DNA of 64,000 nucleotides, taken from the NCBI GenBank assembly GCA_031177685.1, contig JAPSGI010000001.1, positions 124,001 to 188,000 on the forward strand. The letters run 5' to 3'. Both the position numbers and the translations under genes were made by a program. A model generated the notes under the pieces. It was not told the DNA's origin. It ran no database searches and saw only the letters and a program-made list of their open reading frames with translations. Position 1 is the first letter of the stretch; every line of letters starts with the position of its first letter. This DNA comes from Solirubrobacteraceae bacterium (GTDB taxonomy: Bacteria; Actinomycetota; Thermoleophilia; Solirubrobacterales; Solirubrobacteraceae). This document shows, in pieces, positions 1 through 10,883 of this stretch.

Positions 1-1
1 T

Positions 2-1797
<1,796 letters not shown>

Positions 1798-1818
1798 CGG
1801 ACTTGACCGTTACCGGTC

Positions 1819-2190
1819 CTACGCGGCGTGCCAGCCGCTCCCCTGCTTGCGCACCTTGCCGTCCTTCTGCAACTGAGGCATCACCCGGTACAGGTAGTTC
1901 GGCTTGATGTTCATCCGCTTGGCCAGGTCGGCGATGCTGATGCCAGGGTTCTCTCGCACCAGCTTCTCGGCCTGCAGAGCGCGCGTGCCGCTTCCGCGGG
2001 GACGGCCCCGGCGGCGCGGGCGCGCGGAAGTCGAGCGACGGCTCGCAGTGCCGCGCGGACGCCCCGGGCCGCGCCGGGCGGTTCCGCCTCCGAGGGCGGC
2101 GGCGGCGGTCTCCAGTCGCTTGATCTCGTCGCGCAGGAGCGCCAGCCGTTCCTCTATCGCCTTGCGTGCCTCGTCCAGATGCTCGGTCAC
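1819..2190 (-). CDS. AT-hook plus helix-turn-helix DNA-binding protein
   Basis: A predicted DNA-binding protein of 123 residues. It has an N-terminal coiled helix (about 1-35, HLDEARKAIEERL), two GRPRG AT-hook-like motifs set in a basic Arg/Gly/Pro linker (about 45-75), and a C-terminal HTH or winged-helix segment with GISIADLAKRMNIKPNYLYRVMPQL. The start is taken as GTG at 2190 because a GGAGG lies 5 nt upstream; the open frame extends further but without a better site. It diverges from the MDH-like gene, with an inverted repeat (2205-2228) between them that could be its operator. Its target and ligand are unknown. Chromatin-associated regulator is the best description. Confidence 0.75.
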   Translation of the reverse strand: MTEHLDEARKAIEERLALLRDEIKRLETAAAALGGGTARRGPGRPRGTASRRSTSARPRRRGRPRGSGTRALQAEKLVRENPGISIADLAKRMNIKPNYLYRVMPQLQKDGKVRKQGSGWHAA

Positions 2191-2204
2191 ATTGCCTCCG
2201 CTTT

Positions 2205-2228
2205 CGGTTAATGACAGAGCGTTAACCG
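2205..2228. promoter_or_regulatory. Inverted repeat in divergent promoter region (operator candidate)
   Basis: CGGTTAA and TTAACCG form a perfect 7-bp inverted repeat with a 10-nt spacer. It lies between the divergent HTH gene (start 2190) and the MDH-like gene (start 2245), placed to control both. The regulator is not known; the neighbouring HTH protein is the obvious candidate. Confidence 0.45.
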
Positions 2229-2244
2229 TAACGGGTGGCTGCAT

Positions 2245-3072
2245 ATGAGGCGCAAGATCGTGATCATCGGGCTCTCCACGCTCGCCGTCGAGACGGCCGA
2301 GCGGCTGTCACCCGGCCCTGTCGCGGACGTCGTCCTCCTGGATTCCGACGAGGGCGCCGCGCAGGTGGCGGCCGGCGATCTGGCCGCCGCGGCGGCGGGC
2401 ACCGGGGGCCCGGCCGCTCGGGTTCGCGCAGCGGGGTCCTGGGAGGCGGCGGCGGGCGCCGACGTGGTGGTGGTGTGCGACGGCGATCCGGTCGACGCCG
2501 CGCGCGGCGTCGCGGAGCGCTGTCCCGGCGCGGTCGTGGTGGTCGCGCTCGATCCCGTGGAGGAGGCGTGCGCCGCCGTCCTGGCCGAGGGCCGCTTCCC
2601 GCGCGGACGCGTGCTCGGAGTCGCGGGCTCGGTCGAGGCGCTGCGGCTGCGGGCGGGCGTGGCCCGCGCGCTGGACGTGTCGGTCGCCGACGTCGACGCG
2701 CTCGTCCTGGGCGGTCGCGGCGAGCGGGCCGTGCCGGTTCTGAGCGCCCTGCGCGCGGGTGGCAGCGCCGTCGCCGACAAGCTTGCCGCGGAGCGCATCG
2801 CCAGGCTGGTGGCGGCGCTGCGCACGGCGCCGCCGGCCGCGGTGCGCGCGGTGGCGGCCGCGACCGCCGGCATCGTGACCGCGGTGTGCCGCGACGCGCG
2901 CGCGCTGATCCCGGCCGCGATGCTGTGCGAAGGCGAGCTGGGCATCTCGAACGCCGTGACGGGCGTCCCGGTGGTCCTGGGCGCCTCCGGGGTCGAGCAG
3001 GTGCTCGACGTCGTCCTCACCGGCGACGAGCGCGAGGCGCTGAGCGCCGCCGCCGTCCCGTTCGCGCGCTGA
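2245..3072 (+). CDS. Degenerate malate/lactate dehydrogenase-like protein
   Basis: The 275-residue product follows the LDH/MDH fold from end to end: an N-terminal beta-alpha-beta, CDGDPVDAARG, GVAGSVEALRLR (125-136) and GGRGERAVPV (156-165). The functional residues have drifted. The glycine-rich NAD motif is GLSTLAVE. The catalytic His of GGHGxxMVP is Arg158. The Asp of LDxxR is Glu131, the Asn of TNPVD is Asp103, and the Arg-bearing mobile loop is absent. It is therefore unlikely to be a working dehydrogenase. It lies close to the intact mdh, suggesting an old duplication kept for another role. The ATG start lies just downstream of the divergent operator. Confidence 0.7.
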   Translation: MRRKIVIIGLSTLAVETAERLSPGPVADVVLLDSDEGAAQVAAGDLAAAAAGTGGPAARVRAAGSWEAAAGADVVVVCDGDPVDAARGVAERCPGAVVVVALDPVEEACAAVLAEGRFPRGRVLGVAGSVEALRLRAGVARALDVSVADVDALVLGGRGERAVPVLSALRAGGSAVADKLAAERIARLVAALRTAPPAAVRAVAAATAGIVTAVCRDARALIPAAMLCEGELGISNAVTGVPVVLGASGVEQVLDVVLTGDEREALSAAAVPFAR

Positions 3073-3087
3073 GCGCTCGCCGCGCGG

Positions 3088-3453
3088 TCACTCCTCGAGT
3101 CCCAGCTCCTCCAGGGCGTGGGCACGGCTCGGGTAGATGCGGACGCGGGAGATGCGGGCGCCCGCGAACGTCCACACGTGCGCCGGCGTGTTCTCCTCGC
3201 GGCCCTCGTAGGCGATGTGCACGAACACGACCACGTCGTCGCCGGACTCGATGAGCCGCTCGACGCGATGACGCGGGCGGTAGGACGTGTGCCAGCCGGT
3301 CAACCAGCCGGCGACCGCGTTGCGGCCCCGGATGGTGCGGGTCGGCGTGCGCCATTCGACGTCCGGCGCGAGGCGCTCCACCAGGTCGTCGAAGTCGCCC
3401 CGGTTGGCGGCGTCGTAGACGTCGTGCAACAGGCGCTCGCGCTCAGCGTCCAT
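3088..3453 (-). CDS. NTF2/SnoaL-like domain protein
   Basis: A 121-residue single-domain protein of the NTF2-like alpha+beta barrel superfamily. The N-terminal helix RERLLHDVYDAANRGDFDDL is followed by LAPDVEWRTP, IRGRNAVAGWL and the strand pairs VVVFVHIAYEGRE and THVWTF-like elements, as in SnoaL-like proteins. Such proteins are small-molecule isomerases/hydrolases or simply binding proteins, so no reaction can be assigned. Its start overlaps the end of the upstream SRPBCC gene by 11 bp, so the two are probably co-translated. Confidence 0.75.
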   Translation of the reverse strand: MDAERERLLHDVYDAANRGDFDDLVERLAPDVEWRTPTRTIRGRNAVAGWLTGWHTSYRPRHRVERLIESGDDVVVFVHIAYEGREENTPAHVWTFAGARISRVRIYPSRAHALEELGLEE

Positions 3454-3898
3454 CCCGCTCGATCAGGCGCTTGAGGTTGCTCAGCGTGGTCTTCGCCTCG
3501 CGCTCCGGCAGGCCGCCCACCAGGGCATGGCTGGCCAGCGCCCCGAGCGGTCCGAGCGGGGGCTTGAACTCGTTCTCGTACTCGAAGCGCGTGCCGCCGT
3601 TGCCGTTCGGGCGCAGGTGGTAGGCGGTATGTGCCCGCGAACGCGCCGGCCCGCGCCCGTCCCACACGGCCAGCTCGGCCTCGCGCGCCTGCGCCACCTT
3701 CCAGCGCACGTGGAAATTGACCCCGCGCAGGCACAGCTTCTGCTCGAGCGTCGAGCCGGCGCGCAGCGGCCGGTGCGACGCGTCCTCGACGTCGCGATGG
3801 ATCGAGACCCACTCGCCGAGGCGATCCGGGTCCATCACGACGCTCCACACCTCGCGCGGCGGCGCGTCGATGTCGATCACGGCCGTTACCCGGCTCAT
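3443..3898 (-). CDS. SRPBCC (START-like) ligand-binding protein
   Basis: A 151-residue helix-grip protein of the SRPBCC/polyketide cyclase-dehydrase superfamily. It opens with IDIDAPPREVWSVVMDPDRLGEWV, the usual first strand and cavity-lining helix, and ends with a long C-terminal helix (LSNLKRLIERDG). The family binds hydrophobic ligands; no substrate can be inferred. The ATG at 3898 is preferred over the longer open frame because the homologous fold starts at SRVTAVIDI and the gap to the upstream NAD(P)-binding gene is then 10 bp. It is in an apparent operon with the oxidoreductase upstream and the NTF2-like gene downstream. Confidence 0.8.
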   Translation of the reverse strand: MSRVTAVIDIDAPPREVWSVVMDPDRLGEWVSIHRDVEDASHRPLRAGSTLEQKLCLRGVNFHVRWKVAQAREAELAVWDGRGPARSRAHTAYHLRPNGNGGTRFEYENEFKPPLGPLGALASHALVGGLPEREAKTTLSNLKRLIERDGR

Positions 3899-3908
3899 GG
3901 CGCGGACG

Positions 3909-4823
3909 CTACCGCGCGGCCAGCGGCTCCCGCGCCTCCCACTCGCGCAGCGCACGCTCCACGGCGGCGTCGAAGCGGTGCAGCCGCACGCCCAGCAGCG
4001 GCGCCGCCGCGCCGTCGCGCGGCAGGAGGTCGTGCCGCAGGCCCTCCATCAGCGGACCGACCAGCTCGTGGTCCTCGCCGGACACGGCGGCGCCGAGGCG
4101 GCCGGACAGGCGGGTCAGGGTGCGGTCGAACCCCCAGGTGGGCCGCGACACCAGCATCAGGTCGCGGATGCGCTCGACCATCTCGCGGTAGGTGAGGACG
4201 TCGGGGCCGCCGATGTCCAGCGAGCGTCCCGCCGCCTCGGGGACCACGGCCGCGCGCGCCAGCAGGGCGACGACGTCGCGCCCGTCGATGGGCTGCGTGC
4301 GGTTGTCGCGCCAGGCCGGCAGCGCGAGCACCGGCAGGCGCTCGACCAGGCGCACGAGGAAGCGAAAGGAGCGCGAGCGGGCGGCGATCACGATCGAGGC
4401 GCGCAGCGCCACGCCTTCGGGCGCCGCCTCGAGCAGGATGCGCTCCACCTCCAGGCGGCTGGCGAGGTGCGGCGAGGCTTCGCCGTTCGCGGGGACGAGC
4501 CCGCCCAGGTAGACGACGCGCCGCACGCCGGCCGCGCGCGCCGCCCGCGCGAACGTCGTGGCCGCGCGGCGGTCGCGCTCGCGGAAGCTGTCCTCCCCGG
4601 CCTCCATCGAGTGCACGAGGTAGTAGGCGGCCTGGCAGCCGGCGAGCGCCTGCTCCAGTCCCGCGCCGGTGAGGACGTCGCCGGTGTGGACCTCGACTCC
4701 GGGCTGCGGCGCGAGCCGGGCCCGATCGCGCGCGAACGCGCGCACGGCGTGGCCGTCGGCACGCAGCCGCGGGATCAGCGCGGACCCGACGTAGCCGCTG
4801 GCGCCCGTGACGAGGATCTCCAT
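3909..4823 (-). CDS. NAD(P)-binding NmrA/SDR-type protein
   Basis: A 304-residue atypical short-chain dehydrogenase. It begins MEILVTGASGYVGSALIPRL with the extended-SDR TGxxGxxG motif, followed by VRAFARDRARL for NADP selectivity, then AYYLVHSM and the later FDRTLTRLSGRLG. The classical YxxxK dyad is not evident, as in NmrA/YbjT-like proteins that sense or use NAD(P)H. First gene of a three-gene minus-strand operon with the SRPBCC and NTF2-like proteins. The start is the ATG at 4823, where homology to the Rossmann fold begins. Confidence 0.8.
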   Translation of the reverse strand: MEILVTGASGYVGSALIPRLRADGHAVRAFARDRARLAPQPGVEVHTGDVLTGAGLEQALAGCQAAYYLVHSMEAGEDSFRERDRRAATTFARAARAAGVRRVVYLGGLVPANGEASPHLASRLEVERILLEAAPEGVALRASIVIAARSRSFRFLVRLVERLPVLALPAWRDNRTQPIDGRDVVALLARAAVVPEAAGRSLDIGGPDVLTYREMVERIRDLMLVSRPTWGFDRTLTRLSGRLGAAVSGEDHELVGPLMEGLRHDLLPRDGAAAPLLGVRLHRFDAAVERALREWEAREPLAAR

Positions 4824-4966
4824 CGGCCACAAACGTTCCCAAAGTGCGGCGTCTTCGCACGCGCAGGGCGTGTAATGGCTGCGTACGGGGCAATTCCGCG
4901 AAAAGCCCGCGCTTTGCGGGAACGGTGGGTGACGGCTGCGCACCGCGGTGGTCTAATCCCGCCGCA

Positions 4967-5200
4967 ATGGCCAAGCGACGCGGAACGCAGACCCCGAAGC
5001 CCCGCTGCGAGGACTGCTTCTTCCGCTCCCACGGGCTCTGCGCCCTGGAGGTCGCCGAGCCCTGCCCGACGTACCGGCCCAACGCCCCGGAGGGACTGCG
5101 CCCGCCCAGCCAGATGCGCTTCGCCTTCCGCCAGGATCGCGGCCGCGCCCCGTGGGCCTTCCCCACCGCGCAGGACCAGGCCGCGCTGCACGCCGGCTGA
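4967..5200 (+). CDS. Small four-cysteine protein, unknown function
   Basis: A 77-residue basic protein. An N-terminal Lys/Arg patch precedes a cysteine cluster C14-x2-C17-x6-C24-x7-C32, which could bind zinc or an Fe-S cluster. The rest is polar with no membrane segment. The ATG at 4967 lies 9 nt after a TCTAAT -10-like box (4952-4957), suggesting a leaderless or nearly leaderless message. No family is recognised with confidence. Confidence 0.6.
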   Translation: MAKRRGTQTPKPRCEDCFFRSHGLCALEVAEPCPTYRPNAPEGLRPPSQMRFAFRQDRGRAPWAFPTAQDQAALHAG

Positions 5201-5203
5201 CTT

Positions 5204-5219
5204 TGTGACGCTCCTCACA
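5204..5219. promoter_or_regulatory. CRP/FNR-family site (TGTGA-N6-TCACA)
   Basis: A perfect TGTGA-N6-TCACA palindrome, the consensus of CRP-type regulators including actinobacterial ones. It lies 65 nt upstream of the MBL hydrolase start and just past the stop of the four-cysteine gene, a usual activator position. The regulator is inferred from the motif only. Confidence 0.55.
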
Positions 5220-5284
5220 GATGATTGGCGTCACGGCGGGCGCGGCTTCGCGGTTAGAGTCCATGGAGAGGGAAGAGGAATCGG

Positions 5285-6079
5285 GTGCGAATCACCGTTC
5301 TGGGCAAGAGCCCGTCATGGCAGGACGCCGGTGGCGCGTGCAGCGGCTATCTGATCGAGGACGGGGCGACGTCGCTGCTGCTGGACTGCGGCAACGGGGT
5401 CTTCTCCAAGCTGCGGCGCTTCCGCGACTACGTGTCGCTGGACGCGGTCGTGATCTCGCACATGCACGCGGACCACTTCCTCGACCTCGTCCCCTTCGCC
5501 TACGCGCTCACCTACGCGCCGCGCCAGCAGCCGGTGCCGGTCGACCGCTGGCCCGGCACCGACACGCCGGCGCGTCCCGACCTGCACGTGCCGGCGGGCG
5601 GGCGCGACGTGATCCGCCGGGTCGTGGGCGCGTGGGGCAACGAGGACCTGGTGGAGAACGCCTTCCACATGCACGAGTACGCGGCGACCGACGAGCTGGA
5701 GGTCGGCTCGCTGCGGCTGCGCTTCCACGTGGTGCCGCACTTCCTGGAGACGCACGCGATCGACCTCGTCTCCACCAACGGCGGCGGGCGCTTCACCTTC
5801 GGCGCGGACTGCCGGCCTTCCGAGGACCTGCCGAAGTTCGCCGAGGGAACCGACCTGCTGATGCTCGAGGCGACGCTTCCGCGCCCGGAGCGCGCGGGAC
5901 CGCGCGGCCACCTGACTCCCGGCGAGGCCGGCGAGCACGGCCGCCGCGCCAACGCCCGGCGGCTGGTGATCACCCACATCTCCGACGAGCTGGACGAGCT
6001 GTGGGCCCGCAGCGAGGCGTCCAAGACGTTCGGCGCCCCGGTCGAGGTGGCTCGCGAGGGCGCCGTCTACCGCGTCTGA
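5285..6079 (+). CDS. MBL-fold metallohydrolase (RNase Z/YhfI-like)
   Basis: A 264-residue metallo-beta-lactamase fold protein. The signature HMHADH (59-64) and the following FLDLVPFAYAL supply the first metal ligands. TGSGxGG-type N-terminal residues are replaced by LGKSPSWQDAGGACSGYLI, typical of the YhfI/AtsA-like branch. FGADCRPSEDL and the C-terminal LVITHISDEL supply later ligands. Likely a cytosolic phosphodiesterase or hydrolase of unknown substrate. The GTG at 5285 is preceded by a purine-rich SD (GGGAAGAGGA). A CRP-like site upstream suggests cAMP or redox control. Confidence 0.8.
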   Translation: MRITVLGKSPSWQDAGGACSGYLIEDGATSLLLDCGNGVFSKLRRFRDYVSLDAVVISHMHADHFLDLVPFAYALTYAPRQQPVPVDRWPGTDTPARPDLHVPAGGRDVIRRVVGAWGNEDLVENAFHMHEYAATDELEVGSLRLRFHVVPHFLETHAIDLVSTNGGGRFTFGADCRPSEDLPKFAEGTDLLMLEATLPRPERAGPRGHLTPGEAGEHGRRANARRLVITHISDELDELWARSEASKTFGAPVEVAREGAVYRV

Positions 6080-6115
6080 CGCGCTCCAAGTGCGCCCGCG
6101 AGGCCGCGGGGTAAT

Positions 6116-6576
6116 GTGTCGAAGGTGGGTGACGAACGCGACCTCTTCGCCAACTTCGAGCGCATGCGGCGCGAGATGGACGAGCTGTTCGGGACGGTCT
6201 TCGGCGGGGCGGGCCTGACCGCTCGCGGCGAGGGCTTCTCCCCGGCGGTGGACGTCTACTACGCCGACGACCCGCCGCGCGCGGTGGTCAAGGCGGAGCT
6301 GCCCGGAATCGACACGTCGCAGCTCGGCCTGGAGATCCGCGGGCGCGAGCTCGTGATCAGCGGCCACCGCCGGGCCGCCGATCCCGAAGGCCGCGTCTAC
6401 CAGCAGATCGAGATCGCGCACGGGCCGTTCCGGCGCGTGATCGCGCTGGGCGCCGACGTGCTCGCGGACGAGGCCAAGGCGGTCTACGAGGACGGCGTCC
6501 TGCGCGTCGAGCTCCCGCTCGACCGTGCCCGCACGGGCGCGCACCGCGTGCCGATCGAGACGCCCAGCGAGGAGAC

Positions 6577-6580
<4 letters not shown>
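6116..6580 (+). CDS. Hsp20/alpha-crystallin small heat-shock protein
   Basis: A 154-residue holdase chaperone. The alpha-crystallin domain spans about 42-145: PAVDVYYADDPPRAVVKAEL, LVISGHRR, the conserved AYEDGVLRVELPL-like strand (residues VYEDGVLRVELPL) and a short tail. The N-terminal FERMRREMDELF helix is usual for the family. GTG start. It overlaps lon by 4 bp (ATGA), coupling a holdase to the quality-control protease. No HspR or CIRCE-like site was recognised upstream. Confidence 0.93.
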
Positions 6581-9024
<2,444 letters not shown>

Positions 9025-9099
9025 GGACCCTATGGTCCGGTCGCGGCAGGCCGGGTATGCTCAGCGCAACGGCAACCCCGGCTTTTCGAGGGAGAATCC

Positions 9100-9552
9100 A
9101 TGGCATCAAAGCGCACCGCGAAGGTGGGTGACGCCGCGTTGGCCGCGCGGAGCAACCCCTACGTCCAGCGCATAATCGAGGACGCCGAGCTGCGCGAGAA
9201 CCTTCGCGAGGCCTACGAGCGTTCGCGAAGCGCGTACGGCCGCCTGTCCAACGGCAAGGGTCCGACCCGCGCCCTGATGGAGGACAAGAAGCTGCAGAAG
9301 GAGCTGCGCTCCGCAGCGGCGGCGATCGGGGCGGCGTCGATCGCGCTCCGCGAGGGCCCGCGGCGCAAGAAGCGCGGTGGCATGGGGCGCAAGCTGATGC
9401 TCCTGGCCGTGGGCGCGGGCCTGGCCCTGGCGCTCAGCGAAGGTCTGCGCAAGAAGGTGCTCGACGCGATGTTCGGGGCCGAGGAGGAGTTCGACTACAC
9501 CTCCACGACCACGCCGGCCCCCGCGCCGGAGACCTCGGGCGCCGCGGCTTAG
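9100..9552 (+). CDS. Conserved-type protein with one membrane segment, unknown function
   Basis: A 150-residue protein. A cytosolic basic/helical N-terminal part has ARSNPYVQRIIEDAELRENLREAYERSRSAY. A Lys/Arg patch (GPRRKKRGG) leads into a single hydrophobic helix (MLLAVGAGLALALS, about 108-122). The C-terminal tail is acidic and Thr/Pro/Ala-rich. The arrangement suggests a bitopic membrane protein. The ATG has GGGAG upstream. It sits after lon and before a strong terminator, so it ends the transcription unit. No family name is offered. Confidence 0.65.
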   Translation: MASKRTAKVGDAALAARSNPYVQRIIEDAELRENLREAYERSRSAYGRLSNGKGPTRALMEDKKLQKELRSAAAAIGAASIALREGPRRKKRGGMGRKLMLLAVGAGLALALSEGLRKKVLDAMFGAEEEFDYTSTTTPAPAPETSGAAA

Positions 9553-9578
9553 CTTCCGGACGGTTCGGTGTTGGGAGA

Positions 9579-9609
9579 GGGCGCCCGTTCGCGGGCGCCC
9601 TTTCTCTTT
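9579..9609 (+). terminator. Rho-independent terminator
   Basis: A 9-bp perfect G/C stem (9579-9587 with 9592-9600) closed by a TTCG tetraloop and followed by TTTCTCTTT. It lies 26 nt after the stop of the membrane-segment gene and is the clearest canonical terminator in the window. Confidence 0.9.
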
Positions 9610-9621
9610 GCCTCGCCGCGC

Positions 9622-9765
9622 TTTAACGGCTGGGCCCGGACCGCTTTGCGGGCGGGTCCTGTCCGTGGTCCCTGGCCCGGATTTCGCGGCACAGCACGCG
9701 AAATCCGTCAGTAGGACCACGGCCACCCGCCCGATCGGCGTGACGGGCCGGGTACCCGCCGTAAA
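9622..9765. ncRNA. Candidate structured RNA: 144-nt multi-stem hairpin
   Basis: Nested pairing runs 9622-9630/9758-9765 (one bulge), 9633-9638/9744-9749, 9649-9657/9725-9733 (9 bp perfect), 9663-9671/9714-9722 (9 bp perfect) and 9678-9688/9697-9707 (11 bp perfect, 8-nt loop). The 6-nt internal loop between the last two is symmetric. The element sits alone in a 313-nt gap between a terminator and a convergent gene and has no coding potential. It could be a small RNA, a repeat-element remnant or a bidirectional terminator. The strand is unknown. Confidence 0.4.
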
Positions 9766-9865
9766 CGCATGCTGGGAGGCGGCGGCCTAACGAGCGCGCT
9801 TCAAGGCGGCGCCAAGCTCGCGGCCAGACTTCGGCGCCTGACCACGCCCGTGGATGTTGCCGCGC

Positions 9866-10513
9866 TTACTGGGGAGCCGCTGGCTCAATCCGCTCGAAGC
9901 GGACCGATGCGACTTCCGCGGCGTCGATGTAGATGCCTTCTGCGTGGGTGACTTCTGGTTCATCGTCCTCGCCCCAACGATACTCCGTATCGAAATAGAG
10001 CTGTCGCGGTGCAGGCGAAAGTCCAACAACCGAGTCCTGATCGAATACCGCGTAGAACGTATCTCCATTCTTCAACCGGATCTCAACGGCTGCCCACTCC
10101 GCATCTGCGGCTCGAAGCCACGCCGCGTCCCAGGCGGTCGGTGGCTCAAAGATGCCTGTCCAGGCTAGGGCACGCGCCAGATGGCCCGTTTGGTTGCTGC
10201 CGATCGCATCTACTGCGCGTCCGGCCACAAGACCGGCGAGTAACGCCACGACGAGGTTGAGCAGCACAAGGCCCAAGACCTCGATCTGATGCTCCTCTGC
10301 AGTGCCGTCTTGCAGCCACCCCAGGACCCACCGACCGCCCAAGACCCAGATCGCCGGTAGCCACGCGAGGCTGACGACCACAGCCTGCGCCAATGCAAAA
10401 AGGTCTCGACTCGGTAGCGCGTGAGCACGCGCTCGGTTGTAGCCACGGATCAGAAGCTGACCGGGCACGATTAGCACCGCGAAAGCGAGCGCTGCCTCAA
10501 GCGAAGCTGGCAT
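9866..10513 (-). CDS. DUF6338-like membrane protein
   Basis: A 215-residue protein with an N-terminal membrane region. Hydrophobic helices are at about 8-22 (AFAVLIVPGQLLI), 40-60 (AQAVVVSLAWLPAIWVLG) and 78-100 (VLGLVLLNLVVALLAGLVAG). A cytosolic C-terminal beta-rich domain follows (AAVEIRLKNGDTFYAVFDQD, FDTEYRWG, GIYIDAAEVASVRFERI). This layout matches the DUF6338 family, whose function is unknown. Base composition is visibly lower in G+C than its neighbours and a rare TTA codon is at 10241-10243, suggesting recent acquisition. The assignment to DUF6338 is from memory of the family pattern. Confidence 0.6.
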   Translation of the reverse strand: MPASLEAALAFAVLIVPGQLLIRGYNRARAHALPSRDLFALAQAVVVSLAWLPAIWVLGGRWVLGWLQDGTAEEHQIEVLGLVLLNLVVALLAGLVAGRAVDAIGSNQTGHLARALAWTGIFEPPTAWDAAWLRAADAEWAAVEIRLKNGDTFYAVFDQDSVVGLSPAPRQLYFDTEYRWGEDDEPEVTHAEGIYIDAAEVASVRFERIEPAAPQ

Positions 10514-10883
10514 CAGTCAGTCGCGGAGCGTAGCGGCACTAAGGCGCGATCTCCGCCGAACGCGTCGCCGCCGGGGTCGCGAGCACGAACTCGCCGCAGC
10601 GATGGACAAGCCCCGCCCCGTTGAGGTGGCGATGCCGTCCTCCGCCGCTACCCGGCCCCGATCTCGCGCGCGACTAGATCGACGACCACAACGCTTCTTT
10701 CCCAGGAGCATCGACAAGATGCCCTGCTCGGTCGCATCCGAGTTTGCGTGGGTAGCTTGCCGTGCATAGAGGGTCCGTCCTTTCCGTGTCAGGCCCCGAG
10801 CGCTCGCGCGTCGCCGGGGCCCACTCTGGTCATGAACGCCGCGACCCGTAGGCACTAAACGGCCCAACTGTCACACTGACCCA
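10514..10883. other. 370-nt gap of lower G+C, no convincing gene
   Basis: A minus-strand open frame (10517-10867) covers most of it. Its Arg/Ser/Ala-rich product shows no fold, although a short piece (LTRKGRTLYARQ) looks like a fragment of something real. The composition resembles the DUF6338 gene more than the surrounding operons. It may be a decayed remnant of an acquired segment. Confidence 0.4.

Noticed and set aside
2235-3254. Plus-strand Arg/Gly-rich frame overlapping the MDH-like gene
   Set aside because: Low-complexity shadow of the 2245-3072 frame.
9622-9765. SRP RNA (ffs) or 6S RNA identity for the hairpin
   Set aside because: It lacks the conserved GGAA-type SRP loop and the large central bubble of 6S RNA is not evident, so only a candidate ncRNA is claimed.
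10517-10867. 116-residue minus-strand frame in the low-G+C gap
   Set aside because: No fold, no SD and no conserved-looking segment apart from a short fragment; reported only as a gap.
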